49,231 nucleotides of DNA from an uncultured Caulobacterales bacterium (lineage in GTDB: Bacteria > Pseudomonadota > Alphaproteobacteria > Caulobacterales > Maricaulaceae): contig CALLBD010000065.1 in assembly GCA_938001915.1 (NCBI GenBank), positions 1 to 49,231 of the forward strand, given 5' to 3'. Under the pieces are notes generated by a model, which saw only the letters and a list, made by a program, of their open reading frames with translations, was not told where the DNA came from and searched no databases. The translations under genes were made by a program, and so were the position numbers. Shown one piece after another: positions 16,269 to 24,491 of the stretch (position 1 is the stretch's first letter; each line of letters begins with the position of its first letter).

Positions 16269-17051
16269 GTGACAGTCGATAGCCGAACGCATTTAGAGCG
16301 CGGCACGAAAACCCAACCCTATTTTGTCAAAGTCCCAAGCGCAGATTTGCGCAATGGCGCGTCCATGGGCACGCAAGCGTTATTCGGTCAGAGATTTGAC
16401 GTCTTTGAAACACGTGGCGATTTTTGTCATGGTGCGCTGCGATCTATCCTGCCGAGCTCTGAGCGAATTGACTATGTTGGTGAGCTTCCGCTCTCTGCTG
16501 TGTCTGAAGGTAAGATGTTGGCCACCCACCGTGTTTCGGCACTCACGGCGGCGCTTTTTCAAGAGCTCGATATAAAGTCACCCCTTATCAGACATTTGCC
16601 GCGAAATGCCTGTGTCGAAGGGGAGGTGCATGATGGATTTTTGAAATTAGCGCAGGGCGGCTTTATCCACTTGAACCATCTTCGGGATGTGTCAGAAAAT
16701 TCTCAACGGCACTTTACCGAGATTGCCGCCGATATGTTGGGGTTGCCTTATATATGGGGAGGTGCGGGATGGGTTGGGGCGGATTGTTCTGGGCTCGTAC
16801 AAAGCGCTCTGGCGGCGGCAGGTATTGACGCGCCGCGCGATGCGGACCAACAGGAACAGGCTCTGGGGCAACTCGTTGATTTTGCGGAGAGGCAGTCTGG
16901 CGATTTACTCTTTTGGAAAGGCCATGTCGGGATTGTGGTGGAGGGCGATAAGCTGCTGCACGCTAATGCGCATCATATGTGCACGGCCCTTGAGCCTGTT
17001 GAAACGGCCGTCACGCGGATTGGCCCTGTCCGCACGGTAAAAAGGCTTTAG
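16269..17051 (+). CDS. NlpC/P60 family peptidase (C40)
   Basis: Predicted cell-wall cysteine hydrolase of 260 aa. N-terminal SH3-like region about residues 30-110 (TQALFGQRFDVFE ... YVGELPLSAV), then the NlpC/P60 domain about 145-255. The catalytic Cys is in GADCSGLVQ (about residue 173), the His in KGHVGIVVE (about 218), and the third polar residue in HANAHH (about 233-238). There is no signal peptide, as is common in the alphaproteobacterial members, which may be cytoplasmic or exported without a classical signal. The start is GTG with no strong ribosome site; coupling to the MarR gene 7 bp upstream is likely. Confidence 0.85.
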   Translation: MTVDSRTHLERGTKTQPYFVKVPSADLRNGASMGTQALFGQRFDVFETRGDFCHGALRSILPSSERIDYVGELPLSAVSEGKMLATHRVSALTAALFQELDIKSPLIRHLPRNACVEGEVHDGFLKLAQGGFIHLNHLRDVSENSQRHFTEIAADMLGLPYIWGGAGWVGADCSGLVQSALAAAGIDAPRDADQQEQALGQLVDFAERQSGDLLFWKGHVGIVVEGDKLLHANAHHMCTALEPVETAVTRIGPVRTVKRL

Positions 17052-17065
17052 CCTCATACGCCTAC

Positions 17066-17095
17066 AAAAAAGCCCGCACGAGGCGGGCTCAATTA
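17066..17095. terminator. Intrinsic terminator between NlpC/P60 and cytochrome c genes
   Basis: A-run, stem AGCCCGC (17071-17077) and GCGGGCT (17083-17089) with a 5-nt loop, then CAATT. A-rich flank on one side and short T-tract on the other allow it to serve both converging genes. Confidence 0.75.
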
Positions 17096-17112
17096 CACAA
17101 TGTCAAAGATAG

Positions 17113-17808
17113 CTATTCTGGCGTTTCCACCTTTTCCATTGTCTCTTTGATCATTTCCTTTTTCTCCATGGTCTCTTTTTCCATGGTGTCAGGGGCTGTT
17201 CCCTCGTCAACCATTGCGTCTTTCTCCATAGACTCAGGCGCCATTCCATCTTTCATCATTTCGCCCTCAGCCGCTGCGGGGGAAGGTTTCACTTCGGGGG
17301 AGGCGTCTGCGACGCGGAGATATTCAATCACGGCTGCGCGGTCTTCGTCTTTTTTCAGACCTACGAAATTCATTTTTGTGCCCGGCGCATATTTGCTCGG
17401 CTTTTTGAGGAACGCGTCCAGCGCCTCATAGGTCCAGTTTCCTTCAATACCTGTCAAGGCCGTTGAGAATTTGAACCCACCCACAGCGCCAATATCATTT
17501 CCAACAACGCCGTGAAGTGCGGGGCCTGTACCATTTGCGCCGCCTGGGTCCACATTGTGGCAAGACTTACATTTTTTGAAGACTTTCGCGCCTTTGGCCG
17601 CGTCCATGGCATCAACCCAGCTTTGTTGCGGGAAGGGCAGGTCAACGGGGGCTGCGTTTCCGTCAGGCACTGCAATGGGCCCTACTTTATACGCTATGAC
17701 TTCGCCAGAATCAGCCATAACAAGTCCTGGCAGCTTCATCAGGAGGAGCATGCCCAAGCCTGTGGCGAGCACAGCGCCGGCAATTTTGTTAAAACCTAAA
17801 TCGTCCAT
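17113..17808 (-). CDS. Membrane-anchored cytochrome c (c2/CycM type) with acidic-Met tail
   Basis: Electron-transfer cytochrome of 231 aa. An N-terminal hydrophobic helix (about residues 8-32) acts as uncleaved anchor. The class I haem domain spans about 65-170, with the haem site CKSCH near residues 79-83, and a Met axial ligand in GTKMNFVGL near 143-151. After the domain, about 60 residues form a low-complexity tail rich in Met, Glu, Lys and Ala with repeated Met-Glu-Lys units. AGGAT is 6 nt before the ATG. It may carry electrons between the bc1 complex and an oxidase, as CycM-type proteins do; the tail's role is unknown. Confidence 0.88.
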   Translation of the reverse strand: MDDLGFNKIAGAVLATGLGMLLLMKLPGLVMADSGEVIAYKVGPIAVPDGNAAPVDLPFPQQSWVDAMDAAKGAKVFKKCKSCHNVDPGGANGTGPALHGVVGNDIGAVGGFKFSTALTGIEGNWTYEALDAFLKKPSKYAPGTKMNFVGLKKDEDRAAVIEYLRVADASPEVKPSPAAAEGEMMKDGMAPESMEKDAMVDEGTAPDTMEKETMEKKEMIKETMEKVETPE

Positions 17809-17991
17809 GACGAAATCCTACTTTAGTCTTTATGTTCGTGGCAGGCTATAATCTGCCCTGAGCGGTCGGCCCATGTCATATAAATATGTACCGCGATTGC
17901 AAATAGAAAACACCTTGCGGCGAAGCGTCGCGACGGGTTTATACACGCCTGAATACATAATTACCGCATTGAGTCTGACTGGAACGTAAAA

Positions 17992-18831
17992 ATGCCGCAA
18001 AAAATCGTCTATCAAGGGGAAGCTGGGGCCTATTCTCACCTCGCCTGCTCGCAATTTTACCCCAGTCACGAGGCTGTTGCCTGTATGAGCTTCGCCAAAG
18101 CCTTTGCGCAGGTGCGCTCTGGGCAGGCGCATCTGGCGATGATTCCCGTGGAGAACACCGTTGCGGGCCGTGTGTCAGATATTTACCACCTGCTGCCGCA
18201 GGGCGGATTGCACATTATCGGCGAGCGATATTTCCCCGTTCACCATCAGCTCTTAGGCGTCAGAGGCGCGAAACTGTCCGATATTCGCCAAGCGCGCTCC
18301 CATCATATGGCGCTAGGGCAGGTTCGAAATTTCTTAGGAGCACATGATATTGACGCCATTGTCGATGTCGATACGGCAGGTGCGGCGAAGAAAATTGCAA
18401 AGAGCGGTGATAAGCGCATCGCGGCTGTTGCCTCGCGGCTCGCAGCAGAGACCTATGGTTTGGAAATCTTGGCCGAGGATATTGAAGACGCCGCCCATAA
18501 TACAACGCGCTTTATCCTCTTGGCCGATAAACCGCTTGTTCCTGCAATTGACGTTCCGAGCGTGAGTTCTTTCGTGTTCAAAGTGCGCTCCGTGCCCTCG
18601 GCGCTATACAAAGCGCTCGGCGGCTTTGCCTCAAATGGGCTGAACCTGACCAAATTAGAAAGCTATATGGTGGGCGGGTCTTTTACGGCGGCGCAATTTT
18701 ACGCAGATGTCGAAGGTCATATTGATAGCCCGCAAATGAAAATGGCGTTGGAGGAGCTCGCCTTCTTTTCAGAAAATATCACCCATTTGGGCACCTATCC
18801 GATGGATAGCGCCCGCCTTGCAAAACCGTGA
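17992..18831 (+). CDS. pheA: Prephenate dehydratase
   Basis: Monofunctional enzyme of 279 aa that converts prephenate to phenylpyruvate in phenylalanine synthesis. The N-terminal dehydratase domain begins with IVYQGEAGAYSHLAC (residues 4-18) and contains the MIPVENTVAGRV block (about 50-61) and the active-site TRF in HNTTRFILLA near 176-185. A C-terminal ACT domain (about 192-272; FVFKVRSVPSALYKAL, then NLTKLESYM) provides feedback inhibition. No chorismate mutase domain is fused, as in most alphaproteobacteria. GGAA lies about 9 nt before the ATG. Confidence 0.94.
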   Translation: MPQKIVYQGEAGAYSHLACSQFYPSHEAVACMSFAKAFAQVRSGQAHLAMIPVENTVAGRVSDIYHLLPQGGLHIIGERYFPVHHQLLGVRGAKLSDIRQARSHHMALGQVRNFLGAHDIDAIVDVDTAGAAKKIAKSGDKRIAAVASRLAAETYGLEILAEDIEDAAHNTTRFILLADKPLVPAIDVPSVSSFVFKVRSVPSALYKALGGFASNGLNLTKLESYMVGGSFTAAQFYADVEGHIDSPQMKMALEELAFFSENITHLGTYPMDSARLAKP

Positions 18832-18852
18832 CTCGCCTCGCGAAGCCGTGAA

Positions 18853-18887
18853 TTGTTAAATCAGCGCGCGCTTCCTATATAAGAGCT
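18853..18887 (+). promoter_or_regulatory. Candidate promoter giving a leaderless YHS-gene mRNA
   Basis: TTGTTA (18853-18858), 17-nt spacer, TATATA (18876-18881), then 6 nt to the ATG at 18888. This spacing places the transcription start on the A of the start codon, and no Shine-Dalgarno is present. Inferred from spacing only. Confidence 0.45.
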
Positions 18888-19340
18888 ATGATAAAACGAA
18901 TTCTCACGGCTGTTTTAGGCGCAGGGCTTCTGCTCTCGCCTGTCGCCGCATTTGCCGAGTCAGATCCAGTTTACACGAATTGGCGCGATAATGTCGCTGC
19001 CGAAGGCTATGATGTCGTCACGTTTTTTTCGGGCAAACCGCAAGAAGGCAAGCCAGAGTTTACTACGCGCTATGAGGGCGCGGATTGGTATTTCTTCACC
19101 CAAGCCAATAAGGATTTATTCCTGACCAACCCAGAGCTTTTCGCGCCACAATATGGCGGCTATTGCGCCTGGGCAGTGGCTAAGGGTAAGCTCGCGCCGG
19201 GCCGTGCAGAACATTGGTTCGTCGAGGACGGCCGCTTATTTTTCAATTATAATGCCCGCATTAAACGCCGCTGGGAAAAGAAACGCGCGAAATTTATTCT
19301 CAATGCAGATGCCCGCTGGCCTGATATCTTAGACGATTAA
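18888..19340 (+). CDS. Secreted YHS domain protein
   Basis: Exported protein of 150 aa with a signal peptide (MIKRILTAVLGAGLLL, then cleavage after AFA, about residue 24). The YHS domain covers about residues 40-105: EGYDVVTFFSGKPQEG, the aromatic pair in DWYFFTQANKDLFLTNPELFAPQYGGYCAW. The YHS Cys in GGYCAW is present. YHS domains are thought to bind metal, often copper; the substrate here is unknown. The C terminus is rich in Arg, Lys and Trp. It overlaps nudC tail to tail by 4 bp. Likely translated from a leaderless transcript. Confidence 0.85.
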   Translation: MIKRILTAVLGAGLLLSPVAAFAESDPVYTNWRDNVAAEGYDVVTFFSGKPQEGKPEFTTRYEGADWYFFTQANKDLFLTNPELFAPQYGGYCAWAVAKGKLAPGRAEHWFVEDGRLFFNYNARIKRRWEKKRAKFILNADARWPDILDD

Positions 19341-20305
19341 GCTGTCTCGGCGAGCCACTGCCGTAAAAGCTGATGGGCAATTGTCTGGCGCGGCGGACAG
19401 GCGAAGGCGTTTCCGCGTTTCTCAAAGACCGCCAAAATCTCATCCCGTGTAAACCAGCGCGCATCTTCCAATTCTTTCGGGTCAAGGGTGATATCCGTTG
19501 TCACGGCCTCCAAGATAAATCCCATCATGAGCTGCGCAGGAAAAGGCCAAGGCTGCGAGAACACATAGCGTGCATTTTGGGTTTTAATGCCGGCTTCTTC
19601 TAAAACCTCGCGTTGGGCCGCTTCTTCAATAGTTTCGCCAGGCGAAACAAATCCTGCCAATGCCGACATAAACCCTTCGGGCCAGCCAGGTCCGCGGCCG
19701 AGTAAAACGCGGTCTCCATCCGTAACCAGCATAATGGCGACGGGGCTAACACGCGGAAAGCTCTCGGCGCCGCAGCCTGTACATTTTTGCTTTATCCCGC
19801 CGTCGCGCGCCACAGTTTTTCCGCCGCAAGACACGCAATGTTTTTCTATATGGTGCCACGCGAAGAGAGATTTCGCCCGCCCCGCCAACGCCAAATCAGC
19901 AGGACTTAAATTACCGCCAATGCCGCGCAGAGAGACAAAGTTTTCTTCGGGCATAAAGGCGGTAGGGTTTGCGACGCTAAAGGCAAAAATAGGCCGCTCG
20001 CCTTCGAGGCCCAAAAAGACAGGACCGGGTGCCATGAGGTCATGCCCAACTAAATCAGCGGGATGAATACGGTGGGGCCGTCCCCCATCGCCAATCCCTA
20101 TGCGCCCTTTATGCAAGAGAATCGCGCGGGCCGAGGTTTTCTTCATAAAAGCTTGTAGCTGTTCTGGACTACGCTGATATTCAGCATGGTCCAGCCCGTC
20201 GCCAGCAAAAGGAATAGGGGTGTCAGCAGAGATATTCGTCATAGGCAGGACATGGGACGTGAGGACCGCGAAATCAAACCGTAATTTCTTTACTGAGCCA
20301 TTCAT
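19337..20305 (-). CDS. nudC: NAD(+) diphosphatase NudC
   Basis: Nudix hydrolase of about 322 aa that splits NADH/NAD and can remove NAD caps from RNA. The zinc ribbon has Cys pairs in HCVSCGGK and QKCTGCGAES; the Nudix box GFVSPGETIEEAAQREVLEEAG follows directly, with its REVLEEAG metal-binding core. The NudC-specific QPWPFPAQLMMGF motif comes after the box. ATG 20305 has GGGA 6-7 nt upstream and is preferred to 20335, which has none. The gene lies beside the SRP RNA, transcribed away from it. Confidence 0.93.
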   Translation of the reverse strand: MNGSVKKLRFDFAVLTSHVLPMTNISADTPIPFAGDGLDHAEYQRSPEQLQAFMKKTSARAILLHKGRIGIGDGGRPHRIHPADLVGHDLMAPGPVFLGLEGERPIFAFSVANPTAFMPEENFVSLRGIGGNLSPADLALAGRAKSLFAWHHIEKHCVSCGGKTVARDGGIKQKCTGCGAESFPRVSPVAIMLVTDGDRVLLGRGPGWPEGFMSALAGFVSPGETIEEAAQREVLEEAGIKTQNARYVFSQPWPFPAQLMMGFILEAVTTDITLDPKELEDARWFTRDEILAVFEKRGNAFACPPRQTIAHQLLRQWLAETA

Positions 20306-20386
20306 AAATATTCCCGTTATATTGCGTGCGGGCAAAGATGTGCGCCCCCCTTGTGCAATCGCGTTTGAGGGACTACATCGCCCCTC

Positions 20387-20480
20387 GGAAGGTCGGCCTG
20401 GACATCATCCTCGCCAACCCGGTCAGGGCGGGAACGCAGCAGCCGTAACGAGTCTTTAATGGGTCAGGACCCGGCTTTCC
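20387..20480 (+). ncRNA. ffs: Signal recognition particle RNA, small bacterial type (4.5S)
   Basis: The apical domain is unmistakable: GGTCAGG, stem GCG, tetraloop GGAA, stem CGC, then AGCAGCC, matching the conserved Ffh-binding loop (asymmetric loop plus GNRA-type tetraloop). The ends pair well: GGAAGGTCGG at 20387-20396 with CCGGCTTTCC at 20471-20480, allowing two G-U pairs. The length of about 94 nt is normal. The RNA works with Ffh to target membrane proteins. The order ffs-dnaX-ybaB-recR is conserved in many alphaproteobacteria. The exact ends are inferred from the stem. Confidence 0.9.
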
Positions 20481-20529
20481 ACTTTCTCTAAATTCATCAG
20501 TTAAGCTGTGGACTGTCGGCCGCCTGCGC

Positions 20530-20564
20530 TTTCCATCTGCGTTGCTGCCGCCTATATCTTTCCT
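20530..20564 (+). promoter_or_regulatory. Candidate promoter giving a leaderless dnaX mRNA
   Basis: TTTCCA (20530-20535), 17-nt spacer, TATATC (20553-20558), then 6 nt to the ATG at 20565. No Shine-Dalgarno precedes the start. The -35 match is weak; the -10 and spacing are the main support. Confidence 0.4.
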
Positions 20565-22316
20565 ATGAGTGATACAGCCTCCATGTTTGGCGAGCAGGAA
20601 TCTTATCAGGTTTTGGCCCGCAAATACCGACCGTCGACCTTTGAGGATATGATTGGTCAGGACGCGATGGTCACGACACTACGGAATGCTTTCGAAGCAA
20701 ACCGAGTCGCCCATGCCTTTATGCTAACGGGGGTGCGCGGAATTGGGAAGACAACAACGGCGCGGCTTTTAGCGCGGGCGCTGAATTATCAAACCGAAAG
20801 CGTTGATGGCCCAAGCGTTGAATTAGCCACGCGCGGCGAGCACTGCGAGCTGATTATGACCAGCAGCCATATGGATGTGCTGGAGATGGACGCGGCCTCG
20901 CGCACGGGCGTAGAGAATATGCGCGAGCTCTTGGACGGCGTGCGCTACGCTCCCGCTACGGCGCGCTATAAGGTGTATATTATTGATGAGGTGCACATGC
21001 TCTCGCCGGGCGCCTTTAACGCGCTTTTGAAAACGCTTGAAGAGCCGCCCGACCATGCGAAATTTATCTTTGCGACAACGGAAATTCGCAAGGTCCCGAT
21101 TACCGTGCTTTCGCGCTGTCAGCGCTTTGATTTGCGCCGCGTTGATGCGGGCGTTTTAGCCAAACATTTGCGCGGCATTTGTGAAAAGGAAGAGGTACGA
21201 ATTTCGGACGAAGGCCTCGCTATGATTTCCCGCGCGGCCGAAGGCTCTGTGCGCGATGGGCTGTCTTTGCTGGACCAAGCTATAGTTCAAGCGGGCCTCG
21301 ATGGGGATGAAGTTACGGGCGAGCAGGTACGCATGATGCTTGGCCTCGCGGACCGCTTACGCATTTTGGACCTCTTTGCGATGGCCGCCAGCGGCGATAC
21401 GAAAGGCGCGCTGCTGGAGATGCGCGCGCAATATGATGATGGGGCGGACCCGTCTGTTGTCATGCGCGACTTGCTCGACGTGTGTCACGAAGTAAGCCGT
21501 GCGAAGACGCTGGGGGATTTGGCCGAATTTGAAATGGCGCCTGATCAAGCTAAGCGTCTACGTGAATTATCAGAAACGCAATCCGTCGGGCAGCTCACGC
21601 GGCTGTGGCAGGTCCTCAGCGCGGCCTATACTGATGTGCGCCAAGCCCCCGCGCCTTTGGCGGCTGCGGAAATGGCGCTGTTGAAACTCAGTCTCGCGGG
21701 GCAAATGCCGCCGCCAGAACTTGCCGCCGCGATTATTGCGCAGGCCCGTAAAGACCAAGAAGAGGGCGGACCGGGCTTACCCGTTATGTCATCAGCGAGC
21801 GGCGGGAATGGGGGCGGTGGCGGCTCTGTCTCTGCGATGTCAACGCAAGCGATTTCCAGCTCGTCAGATGCGGGCCCCACGGCCGCCTTAGAAGCCCCGC
21901 AACCCGTTATTCCAAAAAAACCTGCCGTAGAGATTGGCAGTTTCGAAGCCTTTGTGTCGGCGCTGCCCGATACGCAAATCCGGCTCAAATCTGACCTTGA
22001 GCGCTATGTTCGTCTTGTGAGTTTCAAACGCGGCGCGATTAGCGTGAATATCACCGACCCGCGCCAAAATGCCTTGATTGGGAAAATTGTCTCCGCCCTG
22101 CAAGAGATGACAGGTGATTTATGGGTTGTCTCGCCCTCTGATGAGCGGGGCGAGGACCCCATTTCTCAGCAGCGGAAATCGGCGGCGGCGGCGCAAGACG
22201 CAGAAGACCGCGCCCATCCGGCGTTTTCTCATCCGCTTCTTAAAAACGCCAAGGAACTTTATATTCGCGACCGCGCGAATAATGTTATTCACTCTGACTT
22301 TCCAAAAGATGATTAG
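20565..22316 (+). CDS. dnaX: DNA polymerase III subunit tau/gamma
   Basis: Clamp-loader ATPase of about 583 aa. Starts with the family block SYQVLARKYRPSTFEDMIGQ (about residues 12-31). Walker A LTGVRGIGKTTTARLLAR is near 55-72, Walker B IIDEVHMLS near 141-149, and the sensor 1 TTE and the SRC motif (VLSRCQRFDLRRV) follow. Between Walker A and MDAASRTGV there is only one Cys (GEHCELI), so the four-Cys zinc site of E. coli DnaX is absent. After domain III there is a Gly/Ser-rich linker (about 410-450) and a tau-like C-terminal domain. The frame is open from GTG 20508, but ATG 20565 fits homologous starts. Confidence 0.95.
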   Translation: MSDTASMFGEQESYQVLARKYRPSTFEDMIGQDAMVTTLRNAFEANRVAHAFMLTGVRGIGKTTTARLLARALNYQTESVDGPSVELATRGEHCELIMTSSHMDVLEMDAASRTGVENMRELLDGVRYAPATARYKVYIIDEVHMLSPGAFNALLKTLEEPPDHAKFIFATTEIRKVPITVLSRCQRFDLRRVDAGVLAKHLRGICEKEEVRISDEGLAMISRAAEGSVRDGLSLLDQAIVQAGLDGDEVTGEQVRMMLGLADRLRILDLFAMAASGDTKGALLEMRAQYDDGADPSVVMRDLLDVCHEVSRAKTLGDLAEFEMAPDQAKRLRELSETQSVGQLTRLWQVLSAAYTDVRQAPAPLAAAEMALLKLSLAGQMPPPELAAAIIAQARKDQEEGGPGLPVMSSASGGNGGGGGSVSAMSTQAISSSSDAGPTAALEAPQPVIPKKPAVEIGSFEAFVSALPDTQIRLKSDLERYVRLVSFKRGAISVNITDPRQNALIGKIVSALQEMTGDLWVVSPSDERGEDPISQQRKSAAAAQDAEDRAHPAFSHPLLKNAKELYIRDRANNVIHSDFPKDD

Positions 22317-22325
22317 GACAAAATC

Positions 22326-22649
22326 ATGAAAGACCTCATGGGCCTGATGAAACAGGCTAAAGATATGCAGAAGAAAATGGCCTCTGCGCAGGAACAAGTC
22401 GCGGATTTAACGGCCATAGGCCGCTCTGGCGGCGGATTAGTTACGGTTACGCTGGCGGGCGGCGGGAATATGAAATCCCTCGAAATTGACCCGTCATTAC
22501 TCACGAGCGAAGACAAAGAAGTTGTTGAAGACCTCATCATTGCGGCCTTCCAAGATGCGAAAGTCAAATTGGACCAAGCCCAAGCCGAAACCATGAAATC
22601 CGCCATGGGCGATATTCAGCTCCCGCCGGGAATGAATTTGCCATTTTAA
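22326..22649 (+). CDS. ybaB: Nucleoid-associated protein, YbaB/EbfC family
   Basis: Small DNA-binding dimer of 107 aa. It begins with MKDLMGLMKQAKDMQKKMASAQ, the amphipathic helix of the family, followed by the core GGGLVTVTLAGGGNMKSLEIDPSLL and the C-terminal helix with QAETMKSAMGDIQLPPGM. AGGA is 7-8 nt before the ATG. It follows dnaX by 9 bp, the conserved bacterial arrangement. It usually precedes recR; here a gamma-glutamyltransferase gene is inserted between them. Confidence 0.95.
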   Translation: MKDLMGLMKQAKDMQKKMASAQEQVADLTAIGRSGGGLVTVTLAGGGNMKSLEIDPSLLTSEDKEVVEDLIIAAFQDAKVKLDQAQAETMKSAMGDIQLPPGMNLPF

Positions 22650-22676
22650 CACGATGCAAAATATAAGGCCTGCTTC

Positions 22677-24440
22677 ATGAAATTTATTGCATCCCTCGCT
22701 TTGGCGCTGAGTTTAATTACGGTCTCTGTGTCTGCAAAGGAAAAACCCGGCGCGCGGGCGGGGGCGCAGGCGGTGACAAATTTTGGGACTATCAACCATC
22801 CGGTCCTGTCAAAACAGGGCATGGTCAGCGCGCAAGATAGGTTGGCCGCGCAAGTTGGCGTCGATATTTTGGCGCGCGGCGGTAATGCTGTTGACGCTGC
22901 GGTTGCGACAGGCTTTGCACTGGCTGTCACCCATCCCCAAGCGGGCAATTTGGGCGGCGGAGGGTTTATGCTCGTCTATGTCGCGGAAGAGAAAAAGACG
23001 ATTGCGATTGATTTTCGGGAAATGGCCCCCGCCCGTGCTAGCCGCGATATGTATCTCAATGCGCAGGGCGATGTGGATAATGAGATAGCGCAATATAGCC
23101 GCGCCTCTGCGGGGGTGCCCGGCACGGTTATGGGGCTGCTTGAGGCGCTGGAAAGCTATGGCACCATGACCCGCCGCCAAGTGATGGGGCCGGCCATTCG
23201 CCTCGCGAGTGAAGGGTTTGTTGTTAGCCCTGCCTTAGAAAAAGGGCTGAAATCTGCGCAAAATCGTTTCGCTGCTGACCCAAGTTCCGTGGAGTATTTC
23301 GGTCATGTCAAAGCGGGGCAAATTTGGAAACAAAAGGACCTTGCGCAAACGCTACGGCGTATTTTGAAAGACGGAAATGCGGGGTTTTATGCGGGCAAGA
23401 CCGCGGGCCTCATTGCCGATGAAATGCAAATGGGCGAGGGGCAGGCGCGCGGCTTGATTACAACCGAAGATCTCGCAAATTATGAAGTAGTGACGCGGGA
23501 ACCCGTGCGCGGCACCTATCATGGCTATGAGATTGCGGCCATGTCGCCGCCGTCCTCTGGCGGGGTGCATGTTGTGCAAATGCTCAATATTCTGGAAGTT
23601 TATGACTTGCGCGCTGAGGGTCATAATAGCGCTGCCTATTTGCATAAATTAATTGAGTCTATGCGCCGCGCTTATGCGGACCGGTCGAAATATCTCGGCG
23701 ACCCAGATTTCGTTGATGTGCCTGTGCAGGATTTGACGAATAAAGATTACGCCGCGCGTTTGCGAAGCGGTATTGATTTGTCGAAAGCCTCGACCTCGGC
23801 GGAGGTTCTACCTGGCGCGGAGCTTGTCCCTGAACCCGTTAACACAACGCATTTTTCCGTTATGGACAAAGACGGCAATGCCGTGAGCCTGACCTACACG
23901 CTCAATTTTTCTTATGGCTCTGGCTATTCCGTCGATGGGGCAGGGTTTTTGTTAAATAATGAAATGGATGATTTTGCCGCCAAACCGAACACGCCCAATG
24001 GCTATGGTCTGATTGGCGGTGAGGCGAATAAGATTGAGCCGCGCAAACGCCCGCTCTCTTCCATGACGCCGCTTTTTGTCTTGCGTGATGGCGAGGTAGT
24101 TTTGGCCACAGGCTCACCCGGCGGCTCGACGATTATTACCTCCGTCTTGCAGGTTGCCCTAAATGTCATGGAGTGGGAGATGAACCTTGCAGAAGCCACG
24201 CACCGCGGGCGTATTCATCATCAATGGCTGCCCGACTACGTAACGATTGAACCAACGATCAATTTGGACACGGTCAGAAACCTATCAGATATGGGGCATG
24301 TCTTTCCGCGGACAGAGACAGGTGAAATTGACAGAAATATTCTGGGTCGCGTCAATTCTGTTGGCCGCACGCAGGAGGGTTATATCGCGGGAGCCGCCGA
24401 CCCGCGCGGCCCTAAATCTGCCGCGATTGGGGTAAAGTAA
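22677..24440 (+). CDS. ggt: Gamma-glutamyltransferase (glutathione hydrolase proenzyme)
   Basis: Periplasmic N-terminal nucleophile hydrolase of 587 aa that cleaves gamma-glutamyl bonds, for example in glutathione. Signal peptide in residues 1-20. Typical blocks are GGNAVDAAVATGFALAVTHPQAGNLGGGGFM near residues 65-95 (positions only partly quoted as GGNAVDAA) and DFREMAP near 117. The self-cleavage site precedes the catalytic Thr in NTTHFSVMDKDGNAVS near 388-403; PLSSMTP and GSPGGSTI (oxyanion) follow. It interrupts the usual ybaB-recR pairing, so it may have been inserted into this operon. Confidence 0.95.
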   Translation: MKFIASLALALSLITVSVSAKEKPGARAGAQAVTNFGTINHPVLSKQGMVSAQDRLAAQVGVDILARGGNAVDAAVATGFALAVTHPQAGNLGGGGFMLVYVAEEKKTIAIDFREMAPARASRDMYLNAQGDVDNEIAQYSRASAGVPGTVMGLLEALESYGTMTRRQVMGPAIRLASEGFVVSPALEKGLKSAQNRFAADPSSVEYFGHVKAGQIWKQKDLAQTLRRILKDGNAGFYAGKTAGLIADEMQMGEGQARGLITTEDLANYEVVTREPVRGTYHGYEIAAMSPPSSGGVHVVQMLNILEVYDLRAEGHNSAAYLHKLIESMRRAYADRSKYLGDPDFVDVPVQDLTNKDYAARLRSGIDLSKASTSAEVLPGAELVPEPVNTTHFSVMDKDGNAVSLTYTLNFSYGSGYSVDGAGFLLNNEMDDFAAKPNTPNGYGLIGGEANKIEPRKRPLSSMTPLFVLRDGEVVLATGSPGGSTIITSVLQVALNVMEWEMNLAEATHRGRIHHQWLPDYVTIEPTINLDTVRNLSDMGHVFPRTETGEIDRNILGRVNSVGRTQEGYIAGAADPRGPKSAAIGVK

Positions 24441-24491
24441 ACCGCGTATTTCGGGGCTGGCCTTGCAGGCGAAACGCCTTATATCAAACTT

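Noticed and set aside
22677-24440. A novel secreted peptidase
   Set aside because: The catalytic Thr region and the glycine loops identify it as a regular gamma-glutamyltransferase.
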